This document shows positions 24,182 through 36,875 of a stretch of DNA of 64,000 bases, in pieces. The position numbers were made by a program, and so were the translations under genes. The stretch's first letter is position 1. Every line of letters starts with the position of its first letter. This DNA is from Quillaja saponaria. Taxonomy: Eukaryota; Streptophyta; Magnoliopsida; Fabales; Quillajaceae. The notes beneath the pieces are model-generated. The model saw only the letters and a list, made by a program, of their open reading frames with translations, did not search any database and had not been told where the DNA came from. Where the stretch lies: NCBI GenBank assembly GCA_029379385.1, contig CM055612.1, positions 11,966,001-12,030,000 on the forward strand, in the 5' to 3' direction.

Positions 24182-25176
24182 GGCTTAGTTTGGTAATACT
24201 CTTTGCGACGGCTTATACTTATGAAGATTATAAATCAACTTTTTAATGTTTGGTTAAAAAAATAAAAAATACAAAATAAAGAATGAGGTACTTTTGCTCT
24301 AGGTTTTTAAATGTCAGTAATGCTTTTAAAAACTGGCTTATGTTCTCAAAAATTTTAAATACTAATATGATCTTAACTTTTAATAAAAATTCATATTCGT
24401 TAATTGATAAATTAATATAGTAGGTTAATTATTATTATTTTGTTAATTATCAATGTTTATTGTAGTCAATTTAAATCTTTGGGGCAGTTGAGAGACCTTT
24501 GCAATGTCAGGGGTTCAAGCTCGCGTGAAACACTTCTGGGGAGGGTGAGCTATGAAGCCCGAAACGAGATTAGTCCCACACTCAAAGGGTGTGAGGAATT
24601 TCGTGGGAAACCAAAAAATAAAATAAAATCTTTAGAGCAGTTTTACAATGAATTTATCAAACACTAATTTTGTGGTTTCTACTTATTGAGAGCATCTTTT
24701 ACATTATTATATAAAACACTATTGCTGTGACTTTTAAAAAAAAGTTCTAATGCTTGGTTTGGTAATATTGTAACTTTTGAGAGGTATTGTGCTTTTCTTA
24801 CTCTCTTAGAGCTACTTTTAAAACTATAACAGTCAAGTTTGGTAAATCAATATAAAAACTGCTCTCAATAAATAAAAGTCACAAAATTATTATTTCGTAA
24901 ATTCATTGTAAAGTTGTTCCAAAAATCTAAATTGACTATAATAGACATTGATAATAAAAAGAAGAGATACAAGTTGGAAAGCTTAATTAATCAAATGACA
25001 AATACAGATTTTCATTAAAAGTTAAAATCATATTACTCTTTTCCAATTTTTGAGAGTAGAAACTGGGCTTTAAAAAAAATCACAATTTTTTTTTTCTTTT
25101 ACCAAACATAAAAGAATTGACTTATACTTTTTATAAGTATAAGTTCATCTCAAAGAGCATTACTAAACAAAGCTTA
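24182..25176. mobile_element. Fold-back element, arms of about 400-500 bp
   Basis: The sequence from the left tip GGCTTAGTTTGGTAATACTC is mirrored on the opposite strand from the right tip (AGCTTTGTTTAGTAATGCTC when read inward). Inverted similarity continues through blocks such as CTTTTAATAAAAATTCA versus TGAATTTT-ATTAAAAG, TATTGTAGTCAATTTA, TTTACAATGAATTTA and ACTTATTGAGAGCA. The axis is near 24740. The left arm is interrupted by the SINE at 24488-24625. No transposase is present, so it is a non-autonomous fold-back or MITE-like element. Confidence 0.7.
24473..24640 (+). mobile_element. tRNA-derived SINE with 15-bp target duplication
   Basis: The body (24488-24625) contains GGGTTCAAGCTC, a good RNA polymerase III B box, preceded by a weak A-box region. 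It ends in an A-rich tail (CCAAAAAATAAAATAAAA). It is flanked by AAATCTTTGGGGCAG (24473-24487) and AAATCTTTAGAGCAG (24626-24640), 15-bp direct repeats with two differences. The insertion interrupts the left arm of the fold-back element, so it is younger than that element. Confidence 0.85.
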
Positions 25177-27785
25177 AAAGAGCCAGAACAACATAACACC
25201 TCTCAAAAAGTCACAACAACTTACTTGTGGTTGAAGACATAAATGAAACAAGGTTTTAATTCAGTACTTTATTATGCTCATATTCAAGGGACAAATCACT
25301 CCAATGTTGTCAAGAGACACCTCAATTCTTAAAATTTAAAATGTTTCATCTCTCAGCTTTAAATCCTACTAAAATCTAGAAAGGATGGGATTTGAACAAT
25401 GGAATGACTGCTCCTATAATTATGTAGTTTAATGTTTTCTTCTTCTATGACACAATGATTATCATATATATCATACTTTCAGTAAAAATAAATAAAAAAT
25501 AAAAACATTATATCAAAATGGACTTTGTTTTATCTGAATTTATCACACTACTATTTAAACCTAAAATAATATTTCTTGATAATTAATTTATTGAAAATGA
25601 GAGATATTTATTTTACATAATTCAAGATATAGTAAAATAAATAATTATATTCATACCATCACGAATAACTCAAACAAAATAAATAATACCCTAGATTAAG
25701 ATTTTCTAATACCCTTAGTCTCGAATAAAATCCATATAAAATTTTATTTTATTTAAGGCGCTTATATATATTCTTTTCCTTTTGGTGGAATCTTGGTTTA
25801 TACTTTGTATGTTAACCCAAGATAAGAGCCAGCTTTATTAATTCCTTTTTAATTGGGAACGAATATATGGTGCGGATTTGCACTACCTTACAGTCATAGA
25901 GTGAATATCTGTAGATGTAGGTAGCCATGCGTGCTGCTCCTCTTCTTATTAATACTAAAATCTTGCTGCCACCGTGAGTGTACATAATGTATGTGGTGGA
26001 CCTTTACTTATAACTCCACGCTTCATCGTTTAAATTTTTGAATGCTTCAATTGGTAAGATTTTTTGGTGTCCTAGAACTGAATCTTGGAGGATAAAAATT
26101 TACGAGAAAAGAAAGGGATACATCTCAATGTGTAGTTCATAATAAGTCTAATAGGCTTTTTTACGAACTAAAAAAAGTTCATTAACATTTCTAGTTTCCA
26201 ATTTTATTGATATATTAGATAGTGAGAAAATGAAGATTATATCATACCCAATATTTTCATACGATTTACTATCGGTCATCAACAAATGAAATTATAACAT
26301 AATCTAACATAATTAAAATTATAAATAATTGTTAGTGTTGATTAGTGACACATAACATTTTTTGACTCACTAACAATGTAAAAGAGATGCAATATCAAAT
26401 ATTATTATTATTATTTTAAAAAGAAAAGAAAGAATATCACATGCTTTTAACTTGGTTGACTGTTCTCTTCTGAAAAAGAAAGCAACAAGATATGCTCGAT
26501 CAGATTTATTCATAAATGCTTCAACTTCTGTTCTGCCTAACTCCACTTTATCCACAAGAATTTTTTCCATCTCATACAACTCATTTATATAAGTTCTGAA
26601 TTTGTTTAACAATCTTATTCTAATCATAATTATTATGTTTATTCAATATTTATAATTATCTCATAATTAATAATTATTACATAACTAATTATGATTTTAT
26701 AATATTTATAAGTAAGAGACATCAATCAATATCGATCTATGTTCTATTAAATGAGTTGAGTTGAGTAATAAGTGTTTTTATCTATAGAATAATATTATAA
26801 TCTATCATCATGTGATTTAAGTTTACGATTAAATCACTTATATTTCTATGTATTTCTATGTTATTAGTTTTATTATTTTATATTTCAAAATTCTTAGAAT
26901 ATAATTATGTGATGTAACACTCAATTAACAAGTTTATTAAGCTATTAATTGGCATGTGTGGGCCAACAACATCTAATTTAGGTCGAATCGAGTACTTAAG
27001 CATCTACACGTCATAAAATGGCCTAATAATTAGCCAACTTGGGGTCTTGCATTGTAGCTAGCTTGCACGTAATATCTTGGAGCCTTGTGGAGAGGAAAAA
27101 CATATAAAAATAAAAAATAAAATTATCCACTAATGGACATAGCATTTAATTAGTTAAGAAAATATAGGTTTGGCCAATTGGTTGAAAAGGTTTCAATGTT
27201 TGTTGGCATCATCCAAAAAACTCAGTGAGTTATGGTTGCATGCCTATTTTGTTAATTTACTTTTTGAATTTTCAATTAACTGTTAGTCTATCGGCTATAT
27301 TTTGCAAAATTTAATTTCATAGGATCCGTTACATTTAACTTTTACAAGACTTTATCTTTGTGTTAGTTTTTAATATTTAATTTTGTAGCTAATTATTATT
27401 TTATTGACAAGATTTATACAATGGGATAATGTATACTCTTCTAAAAACAATTTATACATGAAGTTGTGGATACTGACGTGCAAATGACAATGTCTTTAAG
27501 CTTTCATTATTATTGTGATGATAAATAAATGTAACAATTATGATGAAATTCTAAAATGTAAATTTTTTTAGTTGTAGTGCACGTAACCTATCTCAAAAAT
27601 ATCTAACCTCTACATAACTGATACTTTCTAAAATACTCTTTTAACTCATAATAATTGTATTGATTTATTTTTATATTAAGTTAATTACTTAACATGTGTT
27701 GTTAACATTCAAGCATGTTGAATTTATCATTAAAATACATTACAAATCATATATAAATAAGTATTGCACTAAGTTTACAATTGTT
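25177..27785. other. Intergenic, AT-rich; no gene seen
   Basis: Only short open frames of AT-biased composition are present (for example - strand 26370-26627), with no recognisable domain. There are no RNA genes or structured repeats that I can support. Confidence 0.5.
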
Positions 27786-30700
27786 TCAAAATACATTACA
27801 AATCGTATATAAATAGGCCTTCAAATGTATGCACTGAGCAAAAGGCCTGGAAGGTGGCAACCCTTTTGATTCTACAAACACATCTATAAATCTCTCCAGT
27901 AAGTCTCTCAAGGCAGTAGAACTGTTAGGACTCATTGGCTGCATATCTATTGCTGTTCTCATATTGCAATGTCTGACCACCTGTACCAGTATTACTTGTT
28001 TCTGGCCATGTATCTTCATTATAGGTTCCTCCTTGTCTTTCCAAGTTATAATCTGCACTGAGTTTCCATCCAATACTAACTTGGCATCTTGCCATTCAAA
28101 ACTCATATGCAGCAATTGAAAGTTCCACAGGATATTTCCCAGTATAGCTACTATACCCCAAGTACCACTCCATAACTTCCTACTGGCATAGTTAAGAAAT
28201 TTGCTGTGAAAACAGTATGCCCCATCTTGCAAATACTTGAAACCTTGACTCTACTACCATTTGTCACTATCACCTCCTGAGTGTCAGTTTGGTGAGTTTT
28301 AAGTCCCATTTTCTTAACAATAGTAGCATCAAATGAAATTATGGGTGCTGCCACTCAATGAGCACTAACATAACATGTTTCTTGACAAAATCAGACACCT
28401 TCATTGTTTGGAGGTAAATACTTTTCTAAGCTAGATCTAAGATCTGGTTACTGTCAGATTAGATTGAGGGAAACAAACATCCTCAAAACAGCCTTCAAAA
28501 CTCATTAAGGTGATCTCTATGAGTGTCTGTCATGCCCTTTGGGCTGACTGTTGCACCTGCAACCCTCCAAGGTCTTATGAACAACATCTTCAAGCCTCTG
28601 CAGAGGAAATGTGTCAGTCTTCTTTGATGGCATCCTCATATATAGCACCACCTGGAAGTAACATCTGCTGCACATCAGAGCAATGTTATAACTGTTGAGG
28701 TTGCATACTCTTTTTACTAAAAGAAGTAAATGCACTTTCGGCAGCATGTTTGTAGAGTACTTAGCCATACTATAGATAAAAAGAGGGTCACTGTTGACCC
28801 AAAGAAGATCAAGGCAATAACTAAGTGGCCACAACCTAGTTCATTCAAGTCTTTGAGAGGTTTTCCGGGTTTGATTGGCTATTACATAAGATTCATATAC
28901 CATTATGGTAAGGTTAGCAGGCCTTTAAAACAGTTTCTCAAGAAGAATAATTTGTGTGGAATGAGCAAGCAATTGAGACCTTTCAGAAGCTTAAATATGA
29001 TGATTCAAGCACCTGTCTTAGCTTTACCCAACTATAAAAAGCTATTTGTAATTAAAGCAGATGCTAGCTAGTGGACTGAGAATATGAGCTATTTTGCTGC
29101 AGCTGGGCCAATCTTTGGCTTTCATAAGCAAAGCACTTGGACCTAGGCATCTAGCCTTGTCAACATATGAGAACATGATGTCAACAAATGGAAGCATTAT
29201 CTACTTGGGAGGCACTTCACTATCAAAACAGATCATCAAGCCCTCAAATATATGATGGAGCAGAAGGAGTGCAACTCAGTTCTTCAAAAGTGTTTATCCA
29301 AGTTAATAGGAATGGAATATACCATTAAGTATAAGAAAGGGAAGGAAAACATAAGTGGCTGAGGCTTTATCAAGGGTTCCTTGATAATTGTAGGAATATG
29401 AGTGTATAGCCATTTCTGTGGTTATCTTTAATATGTGGAGGAGGGTAAAAGACAGATAGAAGAATTATAAGAAACTTGCAGGCCTCATTGAACAACTTAA
29501 GCTTAGGGTTCTTGAAGGGTCTAAATACTTCTAGGACAATGACTAGCTAAGAAAGGGTAGATTAGTAGTGGGAACCAATGAAGAGCCGAGGAAAGAGCTT
29601 TTGGAATTATTCTACTGAAGTTCAATAGGTGGCCATTCAGGAACACGAGCTACTCTCAAACGATTGCAAGAAGTGTTTTATTGGAAGGGAATGCAGAAAA
29701 CAGTTAAGAATCATATCAGATGCTATAAGATATGGCAGAAGTATAAAACTGATAATGGTGCTTACCTTGAACTATTACACCCTCTGCCTATTTCTGACAG
29801 ATTGTGGTCTTCTATTTCAATGGATTTTATAGATGGCCTACCCGACTCTAACATGAACATAAGCATTTTAGTGGTAGTGGTAGTGGACATACTTTCAAAA
29901 TTTGGTCATTTCGTTGGACTTAAACACCCTTATATAGCATTGACAGTGACACAAGTATACATGGATAACATTTACAAGGTTAATAGATTTCCTTCAGATA
30001 TAGTGTTATATAGCGATCTTATCTTTATGTATAACTTTTGGAAGGAGTTTTTCAAACTGCAACAAGTGAAACTTAATCAATCCACAAGCTATTATCCTCA
30101 ATATGATGGCCAGACATAGGTACTTAATAGACACTAGAAGCTTATCTAAGGTGTGTTTTGGGAGAATGTCCTAAAAAATGGTTCCACTGGCTGCCTTTAT
30201 CACTATACAATACTAGTTATCATACTGCAGTGGGAATGAGTCCTTAAAAAGAAATGTTTGGTCAGATCCCTCATGCCACATTCCTTATGTATCTGGAGAT
30301 TCTCCCAATGATGCAATGGATATGTCTCTCTCTTGTAGGGAGTTCATTGTTAGGTTGATAAAATATAACTTGTAAATGGCTCAGAATGAAAGTGCAGGCA
30401 GATAAGCACGAGTTAGAAAGGTCTTTTAATGAGGGTGACTAGGAGTATTTGAAGCTCAGGCCTTACAAGCAGAACAACCATGTCCAATTCTAGCTTCTAT
30501 AAGCTAGCAGCCAAATATTATAGTCCTTTTCTAGTAATACAAAAAGTGGGAACAATGGCCTATGCTTTAGAATTATCCCCAACATCTCATATTCCCAAGG
30601 TCTTTCATTTTTCTGTATTAAAGAAACCTCATGTTGCTCACCCTGTCCAAAATCAGCTTCCTTAGCTTTGATGATGAATGAAGATTACTGATTGAGCCAA

Positions 30701-30900
30701 TAACAACTTTGCAGCAAAAGGACAGTTAAAAGGGCCAACAAACTAGTTGTTCAACTCATTACCCAGTGGTCCAACACTGGTCTAGCTACCTGGGAAGATT
30801 TCCACTCCTTGAAGAGCAAGTTTCCTTACTTTGATCCTTGGGGACAAGGATTTTCTCAAGCAAAAGAATCCTTCAAATCTTTAGTTCCTTCTATTGCAAA
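27786..30900. mobile_element. Old, rearranged Ty3/gypsy (chromovirus) remnant
   Basis: This is an older relative of the element at 31059-36560. The - strand of 27786-28354 reads the end of the protease and the linker region (TNGSRVKV, GSYGVVLG, LLHMSFEWQ). From about 28410 the + strand reads reverse transcriptase ([29 protein letters not shown]), RNase H, integrase (GGHSGTRATLKRLQEVFYWK, SISMDFIDGLP) and the C-terminal end (FPYFDPWGQG near 30820). The protease/linker part is therefore inverted relative to the rest. The YxDD region, parts of RNase H and much of the frame are broken by stops and shifts. No LTRs of its own were found. It is inactive. Confidence 0.85.
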
Positions 30901-31058
30901 AATAATGTTTAGTAGCGGCATAACATTTGACGTGCTCAGTTAGAGAAAACACCGCTTCTGGGTTCCCACTACAAACTTCTCTCCTAACTGTTTTGGTTCT
31001 TCTTGTTTCATCCATTCCTCTATAGTGTTCTGTCACATACTGCATCTTTATCTATCTA

Positions 31059-31339
31059 TGATATGAATATCAGATAAAACAGATCACTAACTGAATTGGT
31101 TAGCTATCCTAGCTGTTAGGAAGTCTATTATAGCGTTGAAAAAGTCTGTTTAGCTGTTGAGATTCAGTTAGAATCTAGGACGGTGAAACAAGATTTGTAT
31201 ATAGCTCTTGTGGAATTTGAGTAGAATCAGGAATTTCATTAATGAAGAAAGTCTGAAATTTTTCTCTCTCTCTCCGTCTCTTTCTCTCTATTCTCTCTTT
31301 TCCCTCTACTGTAATTTCTTCCTCAAATTCGTTGTAACA
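31059..31339 (+). repeat. 5' LTR, 281 bp
   Basis: It begins TG and ends CA. A TC-rich region lies near 31260-31310. ATCTA precedes it. It is the partner of 36280-36560. Confidence 0.95.
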
Positions 31340-31340
31340 T

Positions 31341-31352
31341 TGGTATCAGAGC
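31341..31352 (+). other. Primer-binding site (tRNA-iMet)
   Basis: TGGTATCAGAGC lies one base after the 5' LTR. It is the complement of the 3' end of plant initiator tRNA-Met and the usual primer site of plant LTR retrotransposons. Confidence 0.93.
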
Positions 31353-31378
31353 CACTGAATCCTTGGCCGTGAGTGACC

Positions 31379-34300
31379 ATGGTGAACAAGAAAGGAGGGG
31401 ACGACGGTGGCCATGGAGGTTTGGAGGCCCGAGTCTCTGGGTTGGAAGCACGATTGGATGGGATCGAGACCACGCTTGACAGGAACCAGGAATTGGTGGA
31501 GGAATCTGAGCCAAGAACCACGAGTCATTTAAGGAAGTTGGACGAAAGGCTGAGCGTAGCCATGAATAAATCAGAAGAACTCTCTCGGAGAACGGAGGAT
31601 AGTCTAAATACTGTATTCCAAGAACTGAAAACGATGATAATCAATGGTTAGAATCATAGTAGTCAGCTTGAGCACCACCGTAACGTAGCAAGAACATCCA
31701 CCACTACACCACAAATACCAACGATGCAGGCAAATCGATCTGATCCAATTCTTCCTACTCCTGTGATGGATCGTAGAACGATGGTTAATGATAACAATAT
31801 GCAAGATCAACAAGGCAAACCTGGCAAAGCTCCAGTTAATAATGCTCAAGACTATCAGCTATTCAAAAGAATTTCGCAGGTAGAGTTTCCAAGGTTTGAT
31901 GGCAACAATATTAAGAGCTAGTTGTATCAAGCTCTACAATTTTTTCGGGTGGATCATACTCCAGAACAGTTGAAATTGGAACTGGCTTCGATGCACTTCT
32001 CTGGTAGAGCTTTAGAATGGCATCAATTTTTCTTAGATGAACGAGGCACAGAAGGCTTAACATGGGAAGAGTACTTGCAGGAGATGACTATCAGGTTTCA
32101 GAGGGGAGTACTTGCAAAGCCCATTATAGCCTTGAAGAATCTTAAACAGGTCAGTACAGTGGAAGAGTATAATGATGAATTTGAGTTCTTGAAGAACCAG
32201 TGTGTGATTCCTAAAGAATTGCTACTAGATCATTACTTGGGGGGGGGGAGGGTTGAAAGAGGAGATCCTGAATGGTATTGAGTTGTTGGAGCCAAAATCT
32301 ATAACTCAGGCCATCCAGGAAGGAGGAAGAATTCTTAAATTCAACTCTGTATAAAAGGCACCAAAACACTTATGCCAAAACTAGTCCTAGTCCTAACTCA
32401 GTACCTGTACCGTCATCTAGATTCTTGCCTACACATTCACCTTACCATAAATTCCAAGAAACAAACCATTTCCATAAGCCTGAGACACAAAACCTAAACC
32501 GTAAACCAAACACTATAACCACTACCAGTGACCAATCCTCAAGATTCAGCCATTCTACTAACAACAGTACCAACCAATCCAATTACAAAAATACTGCCAA
32601 CTCCAAATTTCTGAAACAAGCACCTATAGCTAGAACTAGTAAGGATATGGAGGAAAGGAGGAGGAATGGAACATGTTTCTACTGCAATGAAAAGTACAGC
32701 CCAGGGCATAGGTGCAGAAAGGGGCAGTTGTACATAACTGTGATTCCTGATGAGGAGGCTGGAGAGGAGGATGAAGAGGTACTTGATTTTTCGGAGTTAC
32801 ATGAGGATTTAGGTGAACAGGAAGTTACTATTTCGGCCCATGCCTTGACTGGAAACTACATGAAGCATAATAGCAAGGGCAAGTATCAGACAATGAAGGT
32901 TCAAAGGTTAATAAAGAAACAGTCTGTTACAGTTCTTATTGACAGTGGGTCAACTCACAATTTCATTGACTCTGATGTTATCAAGAGATTGAAGGTGAAG
33001 ACTCAGTTGACAGATGCCTTAGAAGTTCAAGTAGCCAATGGTCATAGGGTACAAGTGAACTCTTGTTGTAAACAATTACAGTAGGTGATGGCAGGAACTA
33101 TGTTTACTGCAGATTTCTTGTCTATGCCTCTTGGAAATTATGGGATAGTATTGGGGGTGCAATGGTTGTCAACATTAGGAGATATCTCATGGAACTTTAA
33201 ACAGCTCACAATGAGTTTTGAGTGGCAAGGACAAAGATTGCAGCTTCAAGGTATGTTAGCACAACCAGTAACTTGGTTGAAAGATAAGGATGCAGCAGTT
33301 ATTATCCATAACAGAGACCAGGCAATGTTTATTCAAGTGGAAAGAGCTAAACTAAATGGGCTGCAACTGTAGTCCATTGAACTAAGCAAACAAGATACCA
33401 GTGAGGTATACTTATCCCATCTTAATACACTGCTTTATGAATTTATAGATGTATTTGCTGAACCTAAATCTTTGCCACCTGAAAGGTCCTTTGACCATAG
33501 TATAACCTTAAAAGAGGGATCCCAACCTGTCAATCAGAGACCATATAGGTATGGCCCTCTGCAGAAGGATATCATAGAGAAATTAGTAAAGGAAATGATG
33601 GGAAATCATATTATTAGAGCTAGTACCAGCTCATATGCTTCTCCTGTGGTTTTAGTAAAAAAAAAAGGATGATTCTTGGCGTTTTTGTATTGATTACAGA
33701 AGGCTTAATAGTATAACTGTGAAAAACAAGTTCCCAATTCCAATCATTGAAGATTTTCTTGATGAGTTACAGGGAGCTAAATTATTTTCTAAGCTAGATT
33801 TAAGGAGTGGCTATCATCAAATAAGGATGAGGAAAGAAGATATTCATAAAACGGCTTTCAAAACTCATGAAGGCTTATACGAGTTTATTGTAATGCCATT
33901 TGATCTCACCAATGCACCAGCAACCTTTCAAGGGTTGATGAACAATGTTTTCAGGCCATTATTAAGAAGGTTTGTGTTGGTATTTTTTGATGACATTTTA
34001 GTATACAGCCAGACTTGGAATGATCATCTGAAGCATTTGAGAGAGGTCTTACAGCTGCTTAGGCAGCATACTCTTTTTGCAAAAAGGAGTAAGTGTACTT
34101 TTGGTAGTCAACAAGTGGAGTACTTGGGACACTTGATTAATAAAGAAGGGGTGTCTGCAGATCCAAGAAAAATACAAGCTATGGTTGACTGGCCTACTCC
34201 AAATTCAGTAAAATCACTTAGAGGATTCCTGGGCCTCACAGGTTACTACAGGAGGTTTATACAAAATTATGGAAAAGTTAGTAAACCACTGACTAACCTC

Positions 34301-36298
34301 TTAAAGAAGGATGGATTTCAATGGACTGAAGCGATAGAAAAGGCTTTTAACAATCTGAAACATTTGATGACTCAGGCCCCTGTTCTGGCACTATCGAACT
34401 ATTAGCAACCTTTTGTGGTAGAAACAGATGCCAGTGGCAATGGCATTGGAGCTGTGCTTCTACAGTAGGGTCACCCTCTAGCCTTCCTAAGTAAGGCTTT
34501 TGGTCCAAAGCATTTGGCTCTATCCACCTATGAGAAGGAGTTGATTGCAGTAGTCTATGCAGTCCTAAAATGGAGACAATACTTACTTGGTAGGCATTTC
34601 ATTATACAGACTGACCATCAGTCTCTTAAATACATGCTGGAGCAAAAGGAATGTAATCCCATACTGCAGAAATGGCTCCTAAAGTTAATGGGAATGGATT
34701 ATGAAATCCATTACAAAAAAAGAAAAGAGAATATAGTAGCTGATGCACTTTCCAGAGTTGAGCACTCCAAAGAAGTTCAAGAAACTGAGGCAGCTATCTG
34801 TGTAGCAATATCAACAGTTAATTCTGATATATTGCAAAAAGTGATTGACAGTTGGGAAACTGATGAGGTTTTGAGGGAATTAGTTCCAAAGCTTCAAGCA
34901 GGGTCTATAAAAGATTCAAAGTTCACATGGCAGGAAGGGTTGTTAAAAAAAAAAGGAAAGCTGGTAGTAGGCAAAAATCCAGAACTGAGGAAGGATTTGC
35001 TGGATCTGTTTCATGCTTCGTCTGTTGGAGGCCATTCTGGGGTTCAAGCTACACTCAAAAGGTTACAGAATGTGTTTTACTGGAAAGGAATGCAAAGGGC
35101 TGTTAGAAATCTAGTAAGGGAATGTGACATATGCCAGAAATATAAGACAGAAACTAATGCATATCCTGGGTTATTGACACCACTTCCAATTCCTAAAAGG
35201 TTGTGGTCATCAATTTCTATGGATTTTATAGAAGGACTACCTGAGTCTGACAAGAAGAATGTAGTTTTAGTAGTTGTGGATAGGTTATCTAAGTTCAGTC
35301 ACTTTGTGGGTCTTAGACATCCATATACTGCTTTAACTGTAGCTCAAGCCTTCACGGATCAAGTGTATAAATTTCAAGGCTTACCAGAAAATATAGTCTC
35401 AGATAGAGACCCTGTTTTCATGTCTAAGTTCTGGACTGAATTGTTCAAAATCCAAGGAGTACAGCTTAACCATTCAAGTGCCTATCACCCACAATCAGAT
35501 GGCCAAACTGAAGTGGTCAATAGAACAGTGGAAGCCTACCTAAGATGTTTTGCTAGGGATTGTCCTAAACACTGGTCTAAATGGCTTAGTTTAGCACAAT
35601 ACTGGTACAATACCAATTATCGTACAACTATTCAGATGAGTCCTTATCATGCAGTTTTTGGGCAAGAACCACCTAGCCATATTCCTTACACAAAAAGTGA
35701 TTCAGAGAATGATGCGGTGGATAGGTCACTTAGTGCTAAAGAAGGTGTTATCCAGCTGCTTAAAGAAAATATTAAGAAGGCTCAGAATAGGATGAAAATG
35801 CAGGCAGACAGACATAGAACTGAAAGAGCCTATGAGGTGGGAAACTGGGTTTATTTGAAGCTGCAGTCCTACAAACAGCACTCTATTAACAGCAGTAAAT
35901 TTCACAAGCTTGCTGCTAAGTATTATGGACCCTTCTTGATACTAAAGAAAATTGGTCTTGTAGCTTATGCCTTACAACTCCCACCTTCTGCAAAGATACA
36001 CAATGTCTTTCATGTATCCTTGCTAAAGACTCATCATGGCAGGCATGAAGTACAAGCTCAACTGCCTCAATTTTCTGAAGATGGCTTGGTGAGTCCTGAA
36101 CCTGTTAAAGTACTTGACAAGAGAATGGTTAAGAAGAACAATAAGGCCGTAGTACAGCTGTTGGTGGAATGGTCTCACACAGCTCCAGAAGATGCTACTT
36201 GGATGGATTACCAAAAACTAAAGAAACAATTCCCTCAGTTTCATCCTTGGGGACAAGGATCCTTTGAAGGAGAAAGGACTGATATGAATATCAGATAA
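31379..36298 (+). pseudogene. Broken gag-pol polyprotein of the gypsy element
   Basis: Domains in order are: gag (about 31373-32400), a CCHC-type knuckle (CFYCNEKYSPGHRC, about 32673-32715), an aspartic protease (LIDSGSTHNFID, about 32935), reverse transcriptase (catalytic FFDDILVY near 33985), RNase H (DASGNGIGAVLL, then TDHQSL), integrase with an HHCC finger (GGHSG ... CDICQKYK, about 35020-35140) and DDE residues (SMDFIEG, SDRDPVF, the Glu after SDGQT), and a chromodomain-like end (VEWSH, ATWMDYQKLK). In-frame stops are all TAG (31649, 31919, 33082, 33370, 34403, 34466). Frame changes occur at a ten-G run (32239-32248), near 32345-32352 and at a ten-A run (33657-33666). From 34514 to 36298 the frame is open (594 codons). 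The element cannot make an intact polyprotein from this copy. Confidence 0.9.
36266..36278 (+). other. Polypurine tract
   Basis: GAAGGAGAAAGGA lies immediately before the 3' LTR. It overlaps the end of the integrase/chromodomain reading frame, which itself stops inside the LTR at 36298. Confidence 0.75.
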
Positions 36299-36560
36299 AA
36301 CAGATCACTAACTGAATTGGTTAGCTATCCTAGCTGTTAGGAAGTCTGTTATAGCGATAAAAGAGTCTGTTTGGCTGTTGAGATTCAGTTAGAATCTAGG
36401 ACGGTGAAACAAGATTTGTATATAGCTCTTGTGGAATTTGAGTAGAATCAGGAATTTCATTAATGAAGAAAGTCTGAAATTTTTCTCTCTCTCTCCGTCT
36501 CTTTCTCTCTGTTCTCTCTTTTCCCTCTATTGTAATTTCTTCCTCAAATTCGTTGTAACA
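36280..36560 (+). repeat. 3' LTR, 281 bp
   Basis: The same sequence as 31059-31339 with about seven substitutions. ATCTA follows at 36561-36565. Confidence 0.95.
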
Positions 36561-36875
36561 ATCTAGCATGAAAAACACAAGCCTACCTACCTAGCAGATG
36601 AATGGTAGTAGATAATTAAAAAAAAAAAAAAAAATCTAATATTGAATACCTTTTACAAATACCTATTTGAAATTCTTCAATTTTCTAATGAGGAATGCAT
36701 TAGATTGGCATCAGATTTTAGATGTTATATTTCAAACAAGAAGAAAGAAAAATAGAAGATTCAATATAAAATTCATAACTCTTCTCAATTTTCTCGGTTC
36801 TAAGTAGAATTCTTTGTCTCAGCCATTACTTGTTATTTCTTCTTCTACCATTTTGTGTGAAGCCTGTGGCGAGCC

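Larger units (their letters stand above)
31059..36560 (+). mobile_element. Nearly complete Ty3/gypsy chromovirus, Reina-like, 5.5 kb
   Basis: LTRs of 281 bp bound the element: 31059-31339 and 36280-36560, both starting TGATATGAAT and ending AACA. A 5-bp target duplication ATCTA flanks it (31054-31058 and 36561-36565). The primer-binding site matches initiator tRNA-Met, and a purine tract precedes the 3' LTR. The internal order is gag, protease, reverse transcriptase, RNase H, integrase and a C-terminal chromodomain-like segment. The short LTRs, compact size and integrase sequence style suggest the Reina lineage. The two LTRs differ at about seven positions by eye (about 2.5%), so the insertion is fairly recent. 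It lies just beyond the 3' end of the older relative. Confidence 0.93.

Noticed and set aside
24500..24530. Possible tRNA gene (B-box-like sequence), also at 47520-47580
   Set aside because: Both lie within elements with target duplications and A-rich tails and lack a complete cloverleaf; they are SINE promoters.
24440..24667. Open frame of 75 codons over the SINE
   Set aside because: It is the SINE body and flanks; the B box, A-rich tail and target duplication explain the sequence.
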